A stretch of DNA of 64,000 nt from Denitromonas sp. (GCF_034676725.1 NZ_JAUCBR010000004.1:4058001-4122000), one strand, 5' to 3'. Numbered from the stretch's first letter, positions 44,401 to 53,748 are shown. The notes: generated by a model from the letters alone, not told the origin. Translations and numbers: made by a program.

Positions 44401-44946
44401 TCAGTCAAAATGCAGCAGCGGATAGGTCACCCGCGGCGTGCGTCCGGCCAGCAGATCGGAGATGAACTGCCAGATCGCCTCGCCCGAGGGCGGGCAGCCG
44501 GGCAGAAAGTAATCGACCCGCACCACCTCGTGGATGGGGCGCACCTTGTCCAGCGGCAGGGGCAGCTCGGGGTCGTCGGGCACCTCGGCCGTATCCATGC
44601 CGGGGCGCGACTGGAACACCGCGCTCAGGCAGCGCCCCACATCGAGATGGTTACGCTGCGCCGGCAAGCCACCGTTGACCGCACAGGCGCCCAGCGCCAC
44701 CAGCGTCTTGCACTGGGCGCGGAACTCGCGCAGCACATGCACATTCTCCGAGTTGCACACGCCACCCTCGACCAGCCCGATATCGCAGGGGCCGCAGTGC
44801 TTGATGTCGGTCAGCGGCGAGCGGTCGAGCTCGACCCGCTCGAGCAGCGCAAACACATGCTCGTCGATATCCAGCAGCGACATGTGGCAGCCGAAGCACC
44901 CGGCCAGCGAGACGGTGGCGACACGCAGCTTGCGCGGGGCGTTCAT
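44401..44946 (-). CDS. hoxY: NAD-reducing hydrogenase small subunit HoxY
   Basis: HoxY carries the [4Fe-4S] cluster next to the NiFe site. The 181-residue protein has VSLAGCFGCHMSLLD (Cys17, Cys20), HCGPCDIGLVEGG, LGACAVNGG and LPGCPPSG, the proximal-cluster ligands. As in group 3d enzymes it lacks the long C-terminal cluster domain and has no Tat signal. Its ATG shares one base with the hoxU stop (TGATG). Confidence 0.95.
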   Translation of the reverse strand: MNAPRKLRVATVSLAGCFGCHMSLLDIDEHVFALLERVELDRSPLTDIKHCGPCDIGLVEGGVCNSENVHVLREFRAQCKTLVALGACAVNGGLPAQRNHLDVGRCLSAVFQSRPGMDTAEVPDDPELPLPLDKVRPIHEVVRVDYFLPGCPPSGEAIWQFISDLLAGRTPRVTYPLLHFD

Positions 44947-45659
44947 CAATCCTCCTCGACCTTGGGCATGGCCACGGTGTGCAGCGGCGCGCGGTCGTAG
45001 GTCCGCTCGCCGATCGGCACCGCAAAGCCGACCCGCTTCTTGAGAATGACGCCCACCGGGCAGATATCGGCAGCCTTGTCCGCGGCAGAAAAATCGGTAT
45101 CCGCCAGCCGGCCGGACTCGGCATTGACCACCAGGTGCTTGTGGATGCCGCGTCCGGTCAGCGCGAACACCGACTTGCCGTCCTGCTCGCGCGAGGCGCG
45201 CACGCACAGCTCGCAGTAGATGCAGCGGTTGAAATCGAGCAACACCTCGGGGTGCGAGGCATCGAGCGGGCGGTCGGGGTAGAAGTGGCGGAAGCGCGGG
45301 GTGGTCATCTCCAGGTCGTAGGCCATGGCCTGCAGCTGGCAGTTGCCGCTCTTTTCGCAGGCCGGGCAGAAATGGTTGCCCTCCACGAACAGCAATTGCA
45401 GCAGCGTGCGCCGCTCGGTATTGATCTCCGGCGTATCGCTTTCGACCTCGGCACCGGCGCGCGCCGGCGTGGCACAGGCCGACACATGCCGCCCGGCCAC
45501 CTTGACCACGCACAGCTTGCAGCTGCCGTGGGGCGGAAAGTCCGGATGCCAGCACAGGTGCGGGATGTAACGCCCGGCGGCACGCGCGGCTTCGAGAATC
45601 ATCTGGCCGTCGTCGAAGGCCACCGGCTGGCCATCGAGGAGAAAGGTCGGGCGACTCAT
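44946..45659 (-). CDS. hoxU: NAD-reducing hydrogenase diaphorase gamma subunit HoxU
   Basis: HoxU resembles the N-terminal part of NuoG and carries electrons between HoxF and HoxY. The 237-residue protein shows a [2Fe-2S] site (HLCWHPDFPPHGSCKLC), the His-Cys3 [4Fe-4S] site (GNHFCPACEKSGNCQLQ) and the ferredoxin-like CIYCELCVRASRE with ICPVGV. It overlaps the hoxF stop by four bases and shares one base with hoxY, so the operon is tightly coupled. Confidence 0.95.
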   Translation of the reverse strand: MSRPTFLLDGQPVAFDDGQMILEAARAAGRYIPHLCWHPDFPPHGSCKLCVVKVAGRHVSACATPARAGAEVESDTPEINTERRTLLQLLFVEGNHFCPACEKSGNCQLQAMAYDLEMTTPRFRHFYPDRPLDASHPEVLLDFNRCIYCELCVRASREQDGKSVFALTGRGIHKHLVVNAESGRLADTDFSAADKAADICPVGVILKKRVGFAVPIGERTYDRAPLHTVAMPKVEED

Positions 45660-47461
45660 CGGGAAGGCTCCGCTTGCTGGGGCAGATGGGCGCCGGCGTC
45701 ATCGCGGCCGGTCATCTGCCGCGCGCGGCGCAGGGCGCCGTCGAGATCGAAGGCCGGCGAAAAGTCGGCATGCATCAGATGCCGCTCGTAGGCGGGGCGG
45801 AATTTCTGCAGGCCGTCGAGCACCGGATTGGGCGCCGCGCTGCCCAGGCCGCAGTGGCTGGCCTGCTTGAGCACCCGGTCCAGATCCTCGATCTCGATCA
45901 GGTCGGCCGGACTGCCCTTGCCCTCGGCGAGCTTGTCGAGGGTGTCGGCGAGCATGGCCGTGCCCACCCGGCACGGCGTGCAGAAGCCGCAGGACTCGTG
46001 GGCGAAGAAGCGCACGAAATTGTGGGCCACATCGAACATGTCGCGCGAGCTGTCGAACACCATGAAGGCGCCCGCGGTCGGCACATCCTCGAAGGCCACA
46101 CGCCGGCCGAACTCATACGGTGCCAGCGTAATGCCGGCCGCCCCGCCCACCTGCACCGCGATGGTGTCCTGCGCGCCGCAGGCCTCGAGCACCTGACCAA
46201 TGGAGACGCCGAACGGAAATTCGTACACGCCCGGGCGCGCACAGTCGCCAGAGACCGACAGCAGCTTGGTGCCGGACGATTGCGCCGTGCCGGTCGCGGC
46301 AAACGCTGCGCCGCCGTGCAGGGCGATCAGGCAGCACTTGGCCAGCGTCTCGACGTTATTGACCACCGTCGGGCGGCCAAGATAGCCGTGGGTGACCGGA
46401 AACGGCGGCCGGATGCGCGGGGTGCCCCGCTTGCCTTCGAGCGATTCGAGCAAGGCGGTTTCCTCGCCACAGACATAGGCACCGGCGCCCAGATGAATCT
46501 CGATATCGAAATCGAAGCCGGCCACGCCACCGATCGACCGCCCCAGCCAGCCCTCGGCCCGCCGCCGCGCCAGAGCGGCCTCCAGCGCCGGCAGCAGGCA
46601 GCGGTACTCGCCGCGCAAATAGACAAAGCCCCGTTGCGCCCCCACCGCCCAGGCCGCCAGGGTCATGCCCTCGAACACGAGGTCGGCGTGGGATGTGAGC
46701 AGCACACGGTCCTTGAAGGTGCCGGGCTCGCCCTCGTCCGCATTGCAGACAACCACCTTCTGGCGCCCGGGCGCATCGCGGCAGGCGAGCCACTTGACCG
46801 CGGTGGTGAACCCCGCCCCGCCCCGGCCGCGCAGGCGTGAGGCCGTCATCTGCGCCATCCAGCCATCCCGGCCCATTGCCAGCGCCGCCTGCAGCGCCTC
46901 ACCCGGCCGGGCCTTGCTGGCCAGCAGCGCGTCGCGCCGGTGGATGTTGTCGTCGATCAGGAAGAGTTCAGCCGGCCAGTCGGCCAACGGAACCCGCTGG
47001 CGGATCAACTCGCAGAGCAGGTCGATCCGCGCATCGTCGAGCCGTCCGATGGCCTGCCCGTTGACCAGCAGCGCCGGCCCCTGGTCGCCCAGCCCGGTGC
47101 AGGAGGTGAGGTCGACACTGGCCAGCCCGTCTTCGGAAACTTGCCCCGGCGACAACCACAGGTTGCGGCACAAGCGCGCCATCATCGCCTGGCTGCCGGC
47201 CATGCGGTCGATGATGTTGTCGGAGAACAGTAGCCGATACCGCCCGACCGGACGGGTGTGCAGAAAACTGTAGAAACCGGCGACGCCTTCGACCCGTGCC
47301 CGCGGCACGCCCAGTGCCTTGGCCAGCGCCGTCAGGGCGGGCGGTGGCAGCCAGTTTTCGGCCGACTGCAGATGGATCAGCATCTGCAGCAGGTACTCCG
47401 GCCGGCGACCGAAGCGTTGCAGCGTATCGTCCATGGTGTCTGCCCAAGCGAGCCGGGTCAT
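45656..47461 (-). CDS. hoxF: NAD-reducing hydrogenase diaphorase alpha subunit HoxF
   Basis: HoxF binds FMN and NAD(H). The 601-residue chain joins a NuoE-like N-terminal domain (1-150; RPEYLLQMLIHLQSAENW, GVAGFYSFLH) to a NuoF-like core with RLRGRGGAGFTTAVKW (FMN), CNADEGEPGTFKDR, GAGAYVCGEETALLESLEG (NADH) and the [4Fe-4S] site ESCGFCTPCR plus HCGLG. In the NuoE-like domain only one of the four usual cluster cysteines is seen (LTSCTGLGDQGP, second Cys replaced by Gly), so that [2Fe-2S] cluster is probably missing. ATG at 47461 has GAGG eight bases upstream. Confidence 0.94.
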   Translation of the reverse strand: MTRLAWADTMDDTLQRFGRRPEYLLQMLIHLQSAENWLPPPALTALAKALGVPRARVEGVAGFYSFLHTRPVGRYRLLFSDNIIDRMAGSQAMMARLCRNLWLSPGQVSEDGLASVDLTSCTGLGDQGPALLVNGQAIGRLDDARIDLLCELIRQRVPLADWPAELFLIDDNIHRRDALLASKARPGEALQAALAMGRDGWMAQMTASRLRGRGGAGFTTAVKWLACRDAPGRQKVVVCNADEGEPGTFKDRVLLTSHADLVFEGMTLAAWAVGAQRGFVYLRGEYRCLLPALEAALARRRAEGWLGRSIGGVAGFDFDIEIHLGAGAYVCGEETALLESLEGKRGTPRIRPPFPVTHGYLGRPTVVNNVETLAKCCLIALHGGAAFAATGTAQSSGTKLLSVSGDCARPGVYEFPFGVSIGQVLEACGAQDTIAVQVGGAAGITLAPYEFGRRVAFEDVPTAGAFMVFDSSRDMFDVAHNFVRFFAHESCGFCTPCRVGTAMLADTLDKLAEGKGSPADLIEIEDLDRVLKQASHCGLGSAAPNPVLDGLQKFRPAYERHLMHADFSPAFDLDGALRRARQMTGRDDAGAHLPQQAEPSR

Positions 47462-47552
47462 GACGACATCCTCGTGACACAACAGTCCGATCTTGCCCTG
47501 CCCCGCCCCTGCCGATGTTGACCCGGCGCAAACACCGGGCGCTGGCGTATTG

Positions 47553-49031
47553 CTACACCACCGGCTCCAGGCAGACCGTGAAGGCGAAGCGGGTGCCCTC
47601 GCCCGGCGCACTGGTCACCTCGATCTGCCCGCCCATCATCTCGCACAGCATGCGGCAGATCGGCAGGCCCAGCCCGGTCCCGCCCTGCGGCCGGGTCGAT
47701 GACATGTCGACCTGGGAAAACGGCTTGAAGATCAGCGACTGGTGGCGCGGTTCGATGCCGACGCCGCTATCGACCACCTCGCCAGACAGGCGCAGCATGG
47801 CGTCGCGATCACCGGGCATGGGCGGTGCCACGCCCAGGCGCAGCACGATCCGGCCTTGCGGCGTGAACTTGAAGGCGTTGCCAACCAGGTTGACCAGGAT
47901 CTGGCGCAAGCGGCCAGCATCGCCCATCAGCAGGTCGGGCACATCGTCGGCCACGACGCTCTCGAAGGCCACCCCCGTCTCGCGGACCTGGGCAGCAAAC
48001 AGCCCGGCCACGCCATCGACCAGATCCCGTACCGAGAACGGACGGAGCGTCAGGCTCAGCTTGCGCGCGTCGATCTTGGCGTAATCAAGAATGTCGTCGA
48101 TGATTGCCAGCAGGGCCTCGCCACTGCTGCGCACGGTGGCCACGCAACGGCGCTGCTCGTCGTCGAGTTCAGTGCTCTCGAGCAGGCTGGCCATGCCGAT
48201 CACCGCATTCATTGGCGTACGGATCTCGTGCGACATCATGGCCAGGAAATCGCTCTTCGCCCGGTTGGCCGCCTCCGCCGCCTCGCGTGCGACCACCAGC
48301 TCGCGGGCGGCGCGCTGGCGTGCCGTGGCATCGACAAAGCAATAGACGCGGCCGATGATCTGGCCCTGGTGCCGGGCCGGACGTGCGGTGCACTCGAGGC
48401 TTCGGCCGTCTTTGAGCGTGAATACGTCGAAGCTTTCCTCCGCCTCGGCGCATTGCCCGAAACGCGCGCGCAGCCGCAAGCCATCGTCAGTCATGGCAGC
48501 GCACATGACGTCGAGCACCACGCGGTCATTCTTCGGATGCAGCGCATGCTCGGAAAGCGGCCACAGCCGCGCCAGGCGCTGGTTCATGCCGGCGATGCCG
48601 CCTCGGTCGTCGAGCATCAGCACGCCGTCGGCGGTCGCTTCGAGAATCGCGCGCAGCTGCGCGGCCACCTGCATCTGCGCGGCATCGACGGCGCTCGGCG
48701 CCAGGCGCTCCCGCGCACGGATGACCAGGGCATCTTCGGCGCGGGCAACGCTCTGCACGACGGCCACGGTGGAGCCATCGGCGCATTGGTACAAGCCTTC
48801 GGCGTCGGTGAGCATACCGGCGCCACCGGCCTGCACCTCGTCCCAGAAGCAGACGTCGGTCAGCCCGCGCGCCAGCGCCACGATCGGGGTACCCACCAGG
48901 GCCTTGGCGCTGTAGCCAAGGCGCGCCGCCGCGGCACGGTTGGCGCGGCGCACCATCAGGGTCTCGGCGCTGACGACCAGCAGCAGGTCGGTGCTCGCAT
49001 CAAGCATCAGATCAATATCGGCGCGGCTCAT
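47553..49031 (-). CDS. Soluble PAS-PAS sensor histidine kinase
   Basis: A 492-residue cytosolic kinase with two PAS-like domains (about 5-105 and 125-240), a short coiled linker, a HisKA domain with phospho-accepting His268 in MMSHEIRTPMNAVIGM, and a HATPase domain (LVNLVGNAFKFTPQG, VVDSGVGIEP, GGTGLGLPICR). No membrane helix, receiver or phosphotransfer domain, so its partner regulator is elsewhere. Cysteines in the PAS domains could hold a redox cofactor, but no clear ligand motif is seen. It overlaps the HD-GYP gene by four bases and lies 91 bases before hoxF in the same direction. Confidence 0.9.
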   Translation of the reverse strand: MSRADIDLMLDASTDLLLVVSAETLMVRRANRAAAARLGYSAKALVGTPIVALARGLTDVCFWDEVQAGGAGMLTDAEGLYQCADGSTVAVVQSVARAEDALVIRARERLAPSAVDAAQMQVAAQLRAILEATADGVLMLDDRGGIAGMNQRLARLWPLSEHALHPKNDRVVLDVMCAAMTDDGLRLRARFGQCAEAEESFDVFTLKDGRSLECTARPARHQGQIIGRVYCFVDATARQRAARELVVAREAAEAANRAKSDFLAMMSHEIRTPMNAVIGMASLLESTELDDEQRRCVATVRSSGEALLAIIDDILDYAKIDARKLSLTLRPFSVRDLVDGVAGLFAAQVRETGVAFESVVADDVPDLLMGDAGRLRQILVNLVGNAFKFTPQGRIVLRLGVAPPMPGDRDAMLRLSGEVVDSGVGIEPRHQSLIFKPFSQVDMSSTRPQGGTGLGLPICRMLCEMMGGQIEVTSAPGEGTRFAFTVCLEPVV

Positions 49032-50353
49032 GCGGCGGCCTCACTGGCGGGCTGATCGACCTCGATGTCGACCTCGGTATCGAAGAAGTAGGCCACCCGG
49101 GTGCGCGGGCTGAGGTAGTCGTGCACCTCGCGCGGCAGGTCGGCGGGGCGCAGGGCCTTGGCAATGTTGATCTGCGGCACCTGGGCCAGATTGAGAATGC
49201 TCGACTCGTCGCGCGGCAGTTCGGGCTGATAGACCATCACGCCAGGGCGCAGCGGCGCCCGCGAATTGACCGACACCACCATGCCCAGCCGGTCGTCCGA
49301 CAAGGCAACCAGGGTGCCCGGCGGATAGACGCCGAGCTGGCGAACCAGCAGTTGCAAGACCCGGCCTTCGAAGCGGTTGCGCCGCTGGGTAAACAGGATC
49401 GACAGCGACTCGTACGGCGTCAGCGCGCGCATCACATCCGGCGGATTGCACAGGTTGTCGTACTCATTGACCAGCGCCACGACCCGCGCCAGCGGATGGA
49501 TGCGGTCGGCGCTGGCGCCCTTCGGGTAGCCGCTGCCGTCCCAGCATTCGTGGTGCTGACCAATGATGGCAAGAACCGGCGGCGGCAGGCCGATCTGGTG
49601 CCCCCGCTTGACGCCGTATTCGCAGTGCAGCTTGCGCAGCTCGGCTTCGGCATGCGTGAGCGGCTCGCGTTTCTTCACCACCTTGTCCGGAATCTCGGCC
49701 AGGCCGATGTCGTGGACCAGCGCGCCAAGACCAAGCATCGGCACCAGCGCCTCGGGCAGTTCGAGATGTCGCGCCAGCATGAGGCTTAATACGGCCGTGT
49801 TCAGTTCATGGCAGTAGGTGTCGGTCCCGCCGATACGGTCGGCCATGGCGTGGAGCGTCACCTCGGGCGCCGACAGCATGCTCGCCGCCATCTCGCCGAC
49901 CACCTGGTTCAACGCGGCCAGGCTCTCGGTCGGACGCGCAATGAGGTTGCGGTTGGCCTCCCGCACGGTCTGACCGGCGCGGGAAAACGCCCCTTCGACC
50001 CGGGCGATCCGCGCACGACGCGCGGCGTTCCGTGCCCGCCGCTGCGCGCGGGCCGACGCGTCGGGGTCGACCGGCGGTTCGGGCTCGCTGACCACCGCGG
50101 TCGCCACATCCGACTCGGTCGGCTCGGTCGGCTCGGCCACCGGCAGATCGCTGCGGGCCGGATCGATCCGGAAGCGCGGCACACCCAGCTCGCGCAGTTG
50201 GGTGATCTGGCTGTCTGTCTTGATCTTGAAACGGTCGAACGCAAAGGGATGTCGAAACCACGGCAGGTCAACAAACACGAACAGGCCGACCTTCAGCTGG
50301 TCGGCTGACACATAGGAAACCGCTTCGTCCATCGGCACTTCGTCTGGGTACAT
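49028..50353 (-). CDS. HD-GYP domain protein (candidate c-di-GMP phosphodiesterase)
   Basis: The 441-residue protein has a DUF3391-like N-terminus (DQLKVGLFVFVDLPWFRHPF), a basic Ala/Arg-rich linker, and an HD-GYP domain with YCHELNTAVLSLMLARHL, GALVHDIGLAEIPD, HHECWDGSGYPKGAS and NEYDNLC. The HD pair is intact; the GYP motif reads SGYPKG, so hydrolysis of c-di-GMP is likely. A C-terminal region of about 100 residues may be regulatory. The ATG at 50353 or 50332 could start it; neither has a strong ribosome site. It is the first gene of the co-directional block running into the hydrogenase operon. Confidence 0.9.
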   Translation of the reverse strand: MYPDEVPMDEAVSYVSADQLKVGLFVFVDLPWFRHPFAFDRFKIKTDSQITQLRELGVPRFRIDPARSDLPVAEPTEPTESDVATAVVSEPEPPVDPDASARAQRRARNAARRARIARVEGAFSRAGQTVREANRNLIARPTESLAALNQVVGEMAASMLSAPEVTLHAMADRIGGTDTYCHELNTAVLSLMLARHLELPEALVPMLGLGALVHDIGLAEIPDKVVKKREPLTHAEAELRKLHCEYGVKRGHQIGLPPPVLAIIGQHHECWDGSGYPKGASADRIHPLARVVALVNEYDNLCNPPDVMRALTPYESLSILFTQRRNRFEGRVLQLLVRQLGVYPPGTLVALSDDRLGMVVSVNSRAPLRPGVMVYQPELPRDESSILNLAQVPQINIAKALRPADLPREVHDYLSPRTRVAYFFDTEVDIEVDQPASEAAA

Positions 50354-50784
50354 GTTGATCGGGTCACGATGTCATGCAGTTGTTTGAATGAGTGGCACAG
50401 CTCGACGGTAGCCGGAGACGCCACTCCCTGCACGGCTTAACGGCCGCCAGGCGCCGTTCTTGAGCCCCCGGCCGGCAACGGCGCGCGACCTGCCCGCACA
50501 CCCGGCGTATCCGATCGACATGCGCCACGCCGACACCGCCCGACAACTGAGCCCGGACTTCAAGCGGCGTGTCCAAGCGGCTGATTTGTATTGATTTTGA
50601 CTTGCACCTGACCGGCTAATGGACTACTACATGTAGTATGTGACAATTCTTTTAACGCACAATCGAAACGCGCAACACGCTGTTTTATATACGATTTTTA
50701 TTTTTTGCTTTTGGCCGCACTTCCGGTTATTCTGGAGCCCGTTTTATTTGTGCACGAACACGCTTTGAGGGACGAGAGAACAAC
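50354..50784. other. Intergenic region between HD-GYP and nrdJ genes
   Basis: This 431-base gap separates divergent genes. The left part is GC-rich with no protein-like frame. From about 50580 the composition turns AT-rich, with TTGACTTGCACC, the palindrome at 50625 and TTTTATATACG, as expected of the nrdJ control region. No RNA gene is recognised. A B12 riboswitch might be expected for a cobalamin-dependent enzyme, but I see no B12-box core. Confidence 0.5.
50625..50638 (+). promoter_or_regulatory. Candidate NrdR operator upstream of nrdJ
   Basis: TACTACATGTAGTA is a perfect 14-bp palindrome. Its core CTACATGTAG matches 8 of 10 positions of the published NrdR box core (CWATATATWG). A TTGCAC 17 bases upstream would place the palindrome over the -10 position, suiting repression. 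NrdR boxes usually come in pairs about three helical turns apart; I find no second one. Confidence 0.45.
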
Positions 50785-53652
50785 ATGAGCAAAACCACCT
50801 CCACACCGAAAAAAGCCGTCGCCGACGCATCCACGCTGATTGCGCAGGAGATTTCCGGCGAAGTGCTGATCGAAAAATACGCCAAGGGCGACGAGCAGAG
50901 CGTCGAGGCCGTGCGCCGCCGTGTCGCCCGCGCCCTCGCCAGCGTCGAAACCGAAGACAAGCGCAGCCACTGGGAAGCGAAGTTCTACGAAGCCCAGGAG
51001 ATGGGCTTCATCCCCGCCGGGCGCATCAACTCCGCCGCCGGCACCAACCTGCAGGCTACGCTGATCAACTGCTTCGTGCAGCCGGTGGGCGACTCGGTGA
51101 CCGAGTCGGTCGATGGCCGCCCCGGCATCTACACCGCGCTGGCCCAGGCCGCCGAAACCATGCGTCGCGGTGGCGGCGTGGGCTACGATTTCTCCAGCAT
51201 CCGCCCCAAGGGCGCGCTGGTGAAGGGCACACAGTCCAACGCCTCCGGCCCCGTCTCTTACATGCGCGTGTTCGACCGCTCGTGCGAGACGGTCGAGTCC
51301 GCCGGTGCCCGCCGTGGCGCCCAGATGGGCGTGCTGCGCTGCGACCACCCGGACATCGAAGAATTCATCCACGCCAAGGATGAAGGCGACCTGACCAACT
51401 TCAACATCTCGCTCGGCGTGACCGACGCTTTCATGAAGGCCGTCGAGGCCGACGGCGACGTCGAACTGGCGCACAAGGCCGAGCCGACCGACGACATCAA
51501 GGAAGCCGGCGCCTACCAGCGTGAAGACGGCCAGTGGGTATACCGCAAGGTGCGCGCCCGTTCGCTGTGGGAACAGGTCATGCGCTCGACCTACGACCAC
51601 GCCGAGCCGGGCATCCTGTTCCTCGACCGCATCAACCGCGACAACAACCTCTACTACTGCGAAACCATCGAGGCCACCAACCCCTGCGCCGAGCAGCCGC
51701 TGCCGCCGTATGGTTGCTGCTGCCTGGGCTCGATCAACCTCACGCCCTTCGTCACCAACGCGCTGACCGACAAGGCCGAGTTCGACTTCGCCGCCTTCGG
51801 CAAGGTGGTGGCCGTGTCCACCCGCATGCTCGACAACGTGCTCGAAACCACCCACTGGCCGCTCGAGCAGCAATACGAAGAAGCCCAGTCCAAGCGCCGC
51901 ATCGGCCTCGGCTTTACCGGCCTGGGCAACACCCTGGCCATGCTCGGCCTGCGCTACGACACCCGCGAAGCCTGCGCCATGGCCACCCGCATTTCCGAAT
52001 ACATGCGCGACCAGGCCTACCTCGCCTCGGTCGAGCTGGCCAAGGAGCGCGGCGCCTTCAAGCTGTTCAACGCCGACATGTACCTGTCGGGCGGCAACTT
52101 CGCCTCGCGCCTGCCGGCCAAGGTCAAGGACGAGATCCGCAAGCACGGCATCCGCAACTCGCACCTGCTGTCGATCGCCCCCACCGGCACCATCTCGCTG
52201 GCCTTTGCCGACAACGCCTCCAACGGCATCGAGCCGCCCTTCTCCTACACCTACACCCGCCGCAAGCGGATGGCCGACGGCACCTTCAAGGAATACGCGG
52301 TCGAAGACTACGCATGGCGCCTGTACAAGCACATGGGCGGCGATGTCGACAACCTGCCCAAGGCCTTCGTCACCGCGCTGGAAATTTCCGCCCAGGCCCA
52401 CAAGGACATGGTCGCCGCCGTCGCCCCCTACATCGACACGTCCATCTCCAAGACGGTGAACGTGCCGGCCGACTACCCCTACGCCGACTTCGAGCACCTC
52501 TACGTCGAAGCCTGGAAGTCCGGCCTCAAGGGCCTGGCCACCTACCGCCCCAACTCCGTGCTCGGCTCGGTGCTGTCCGTCACCCCCAGCAGCGAACAAA
52601 AAGCGCCGCACGACGTCGAAATCACCGACGCCAACCGTCGCCTGTCCATCAAGAGCCTGCCCGCCCCGGTACTGTCGTCCCTGCGCTGGCCCGGCCGCCC
52701 CGAGCTGCCCGACGGCAACGCCGCCTGGACCTACATGCTGGCCACCCCGCAGGGCGAATTCGGCCTCTTCGTCGGCCACATGGAAAACAACGGCCAGGGC
52801 AGCTTCCCGTTTGAAGTCTGGGTCAACGGAGCCGACCAGCCGCGCGGCCTCGGCGCCGTCGCCAAGACGCTGTCCATGGACATGCGCACCAACGACCGCG
52901 GCTGGCTCAAGCTCAAGCTCGAAATCCTCTCGCGCACCATCGGCGAAAAGTCCTTCGAAATGGCCTTCCCCCCGCATGGCGAGAAAAAGCTGGTGCCGGG
53001 TGCCGTCGCCGCCTTCGCCCAGGTGGTCAGCTACCGCTGCGAAAAACTCGGCGCCCTCGATGTCGAAGGCCCCACCCCGGTGCTCGACTCCCTGTTCAGC
53101 CTGCAAGAGCCCAAAACCGGCACCGACGGCACGCTGTCCTGGACCGTCGATATCAACAACCCGGCCACCGGCGAAGACTTCGTCCTCGGCATCAAGGAAA
53201 TCACCCTGCCCGACGGCGTCACCCGCCCCTACTCCATGTGGCTGTCTGGCAACTACCCGCGCGCCCTCGATGGCCTGGGCCGCATCCTGTCGCTCGACAT
53301 GCGCGTCATGGACCCGGCCTGGATCGGCATGAAGCTGCGCAAGCTGCTCAACTACCCCGAGCCGCTCGGCGACTTCATGGCCTTCGTGCCCGGCTCGCGC
53401 AAGCAGCAGAACTACCCCTCGACGGTGGCCTACCTCGGCCAGCTCATCATCCACCGCTACGCCATGCTCGGCATCCTCGACGAGCGCGGCTACCCGGTCC
53501 AGGAAATGGGCCTGCTCGAAGCCCCGCGCGACGACAGCGAACCCAAGCTGATGCAAGGCTCGCTGTGCCCCGAGTGCGGCAACTACTCCATGATCCGCAA
53601 AGACGGCTGCGACTTCTGCACCGCCTGCGGCGCGGTTGGGACTTGCGGTTGA
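50785..53652 (+). CDS. nrdJ: Adenosylcobalamin-dependent (class II) ribonucleoside-diphosphate reductase
   Basis: Class II RNR makes deoxyribonucleotides with or without oxygen, using coenzyme B12. The 955-residue protein starts the barrel with AGRINSAAGT and LINCFVQPVGD (Cys96), and has the radical-site loop NPCAEQPLPPYGCCCLGS with Cys301 and Glu303. IAPTGTISLAFADNASNGIEP is the usual phosphate-binding segment. The end has a zinc ribbon (CPECGNYSMIRKDGCDFCTACG) followed by TCG, the likely reducing tail. A central region of about 250 residues (630-880) holds two related repeats (GEFGLFVGHMENNG, GEDFVLGIKEITL), typical of the long NrdJ form. It is followed by a strong terminator. Confidence 0.95.
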   Translation: MSKTTSTPKKAVADASTLIAQEISGEVLIEKYAKGDEQSVEAVRRRVARALASVETEDKRSHWEAKFYEAQEMGFIPAGRINSAAGTNLQATLINCFVQPVGDSVTESVDGRPGIYTALAQAAETMRRGGGVGYDFSSIRPKGALVKGTQSNASGPVSYMRVFDRSCETVESAGARRGAQMGVLRCDHPDIEEFIHAKDEGDLTNFNISLGVTDAFMKAVEADGDVELAHKAEPTDDIKEAGAYQREDGQWVYRKVRARSLWEQVMRSTYDHAEPGILFLDRINRDNNLYYCETIEATNPCAEQPLPPYGCCCLGSINLTPFVTNALTDKAEFDFAAFGKVVAVSTRMLDNVLETTHWPLEQQYEEAQSKRRIGLGFTGLGNTLAMLGLRYDTREACAMATRISEYMRDQAYLASVELAKERGAFKLFNADMYLSGGNFASRLPAKVKDEIRKHGIRNSHLLSIAPTGTISLAFADNASNGIEPPFSYTYTRRKRMADGTFKEYAVEDYAWRLYKHMGGDVDNLPKAFVTALEISAQAHKDMVAAVAPYIDTSISKTVNVPADYPYADFEHLYVEAWKSGLKGLATYRPNSVLGSVLSVTPSSEQKAPHDVEITDANRRLSIKSLPAPVLSSLRWPGRPELPDGNAAWTYMLATPQGEFGLFVGHMENNGQGSFPFEVWVNGADQPRGLGAVAKTLSMDMRTNDRGWLKLKLEILSRTIGEKSFEMAFPPHGEKKLVPGAVAAFAQVVSYRCEKLGALDVEGPTPVLDSLFSLQEPKTGTDGTLSWTVDINNPATGEDFVLGIKEITLPDGVTRPYSMWLSGNYPRALDGLGRILSLDMRVMDPAWIGMKLRKLLNYPEPLGDFMAFVPGSRKQQNYPSTVAYLGQLIIHRYAMLGILDERGYPVQEMGLLEAPRDDSEPKLMQGSLCPECGNYSMIRKDGCDFCTACGAVGTCG

Positions 53653-53708
53653 GGTGAGGTTTGGTGCGGTGGGTGGTGAAGACGGCTACCGCATCGGACT
53701 GATGGTGA

Positions 53709-53748
53709 AAGGCCCAACTCCTTGGGGAGTTGGGCCTTTTCTTTTTTA
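53709..53748 (+). terminator. Rho-independent terminator of nrdJ
   Basis: A 12-bp stem AGGCCCAACTCC/GGAGTTGGGCCT with loop TTGG is followed by TTTCTTTTTT. It also has A's on the left, so it may stop transcription coming from the toxin locus as well. Confidence 0.95.

Noticed and set aside
50354..50784. B12 riboswitch before nrdJ
   Set aside because: A cobalamin-dependent enzyme made this worth checking, but no B12-box core or long conserved leader is visible in the AT-rich part.
50698..53556. Long minus-strand open frame (952 codons) opposite nrdJ
   Set aside because: Shadow of a certain class II reductase gene. Its composition (Gly, Val, Ala, His in runs) is that of an antisense frame.
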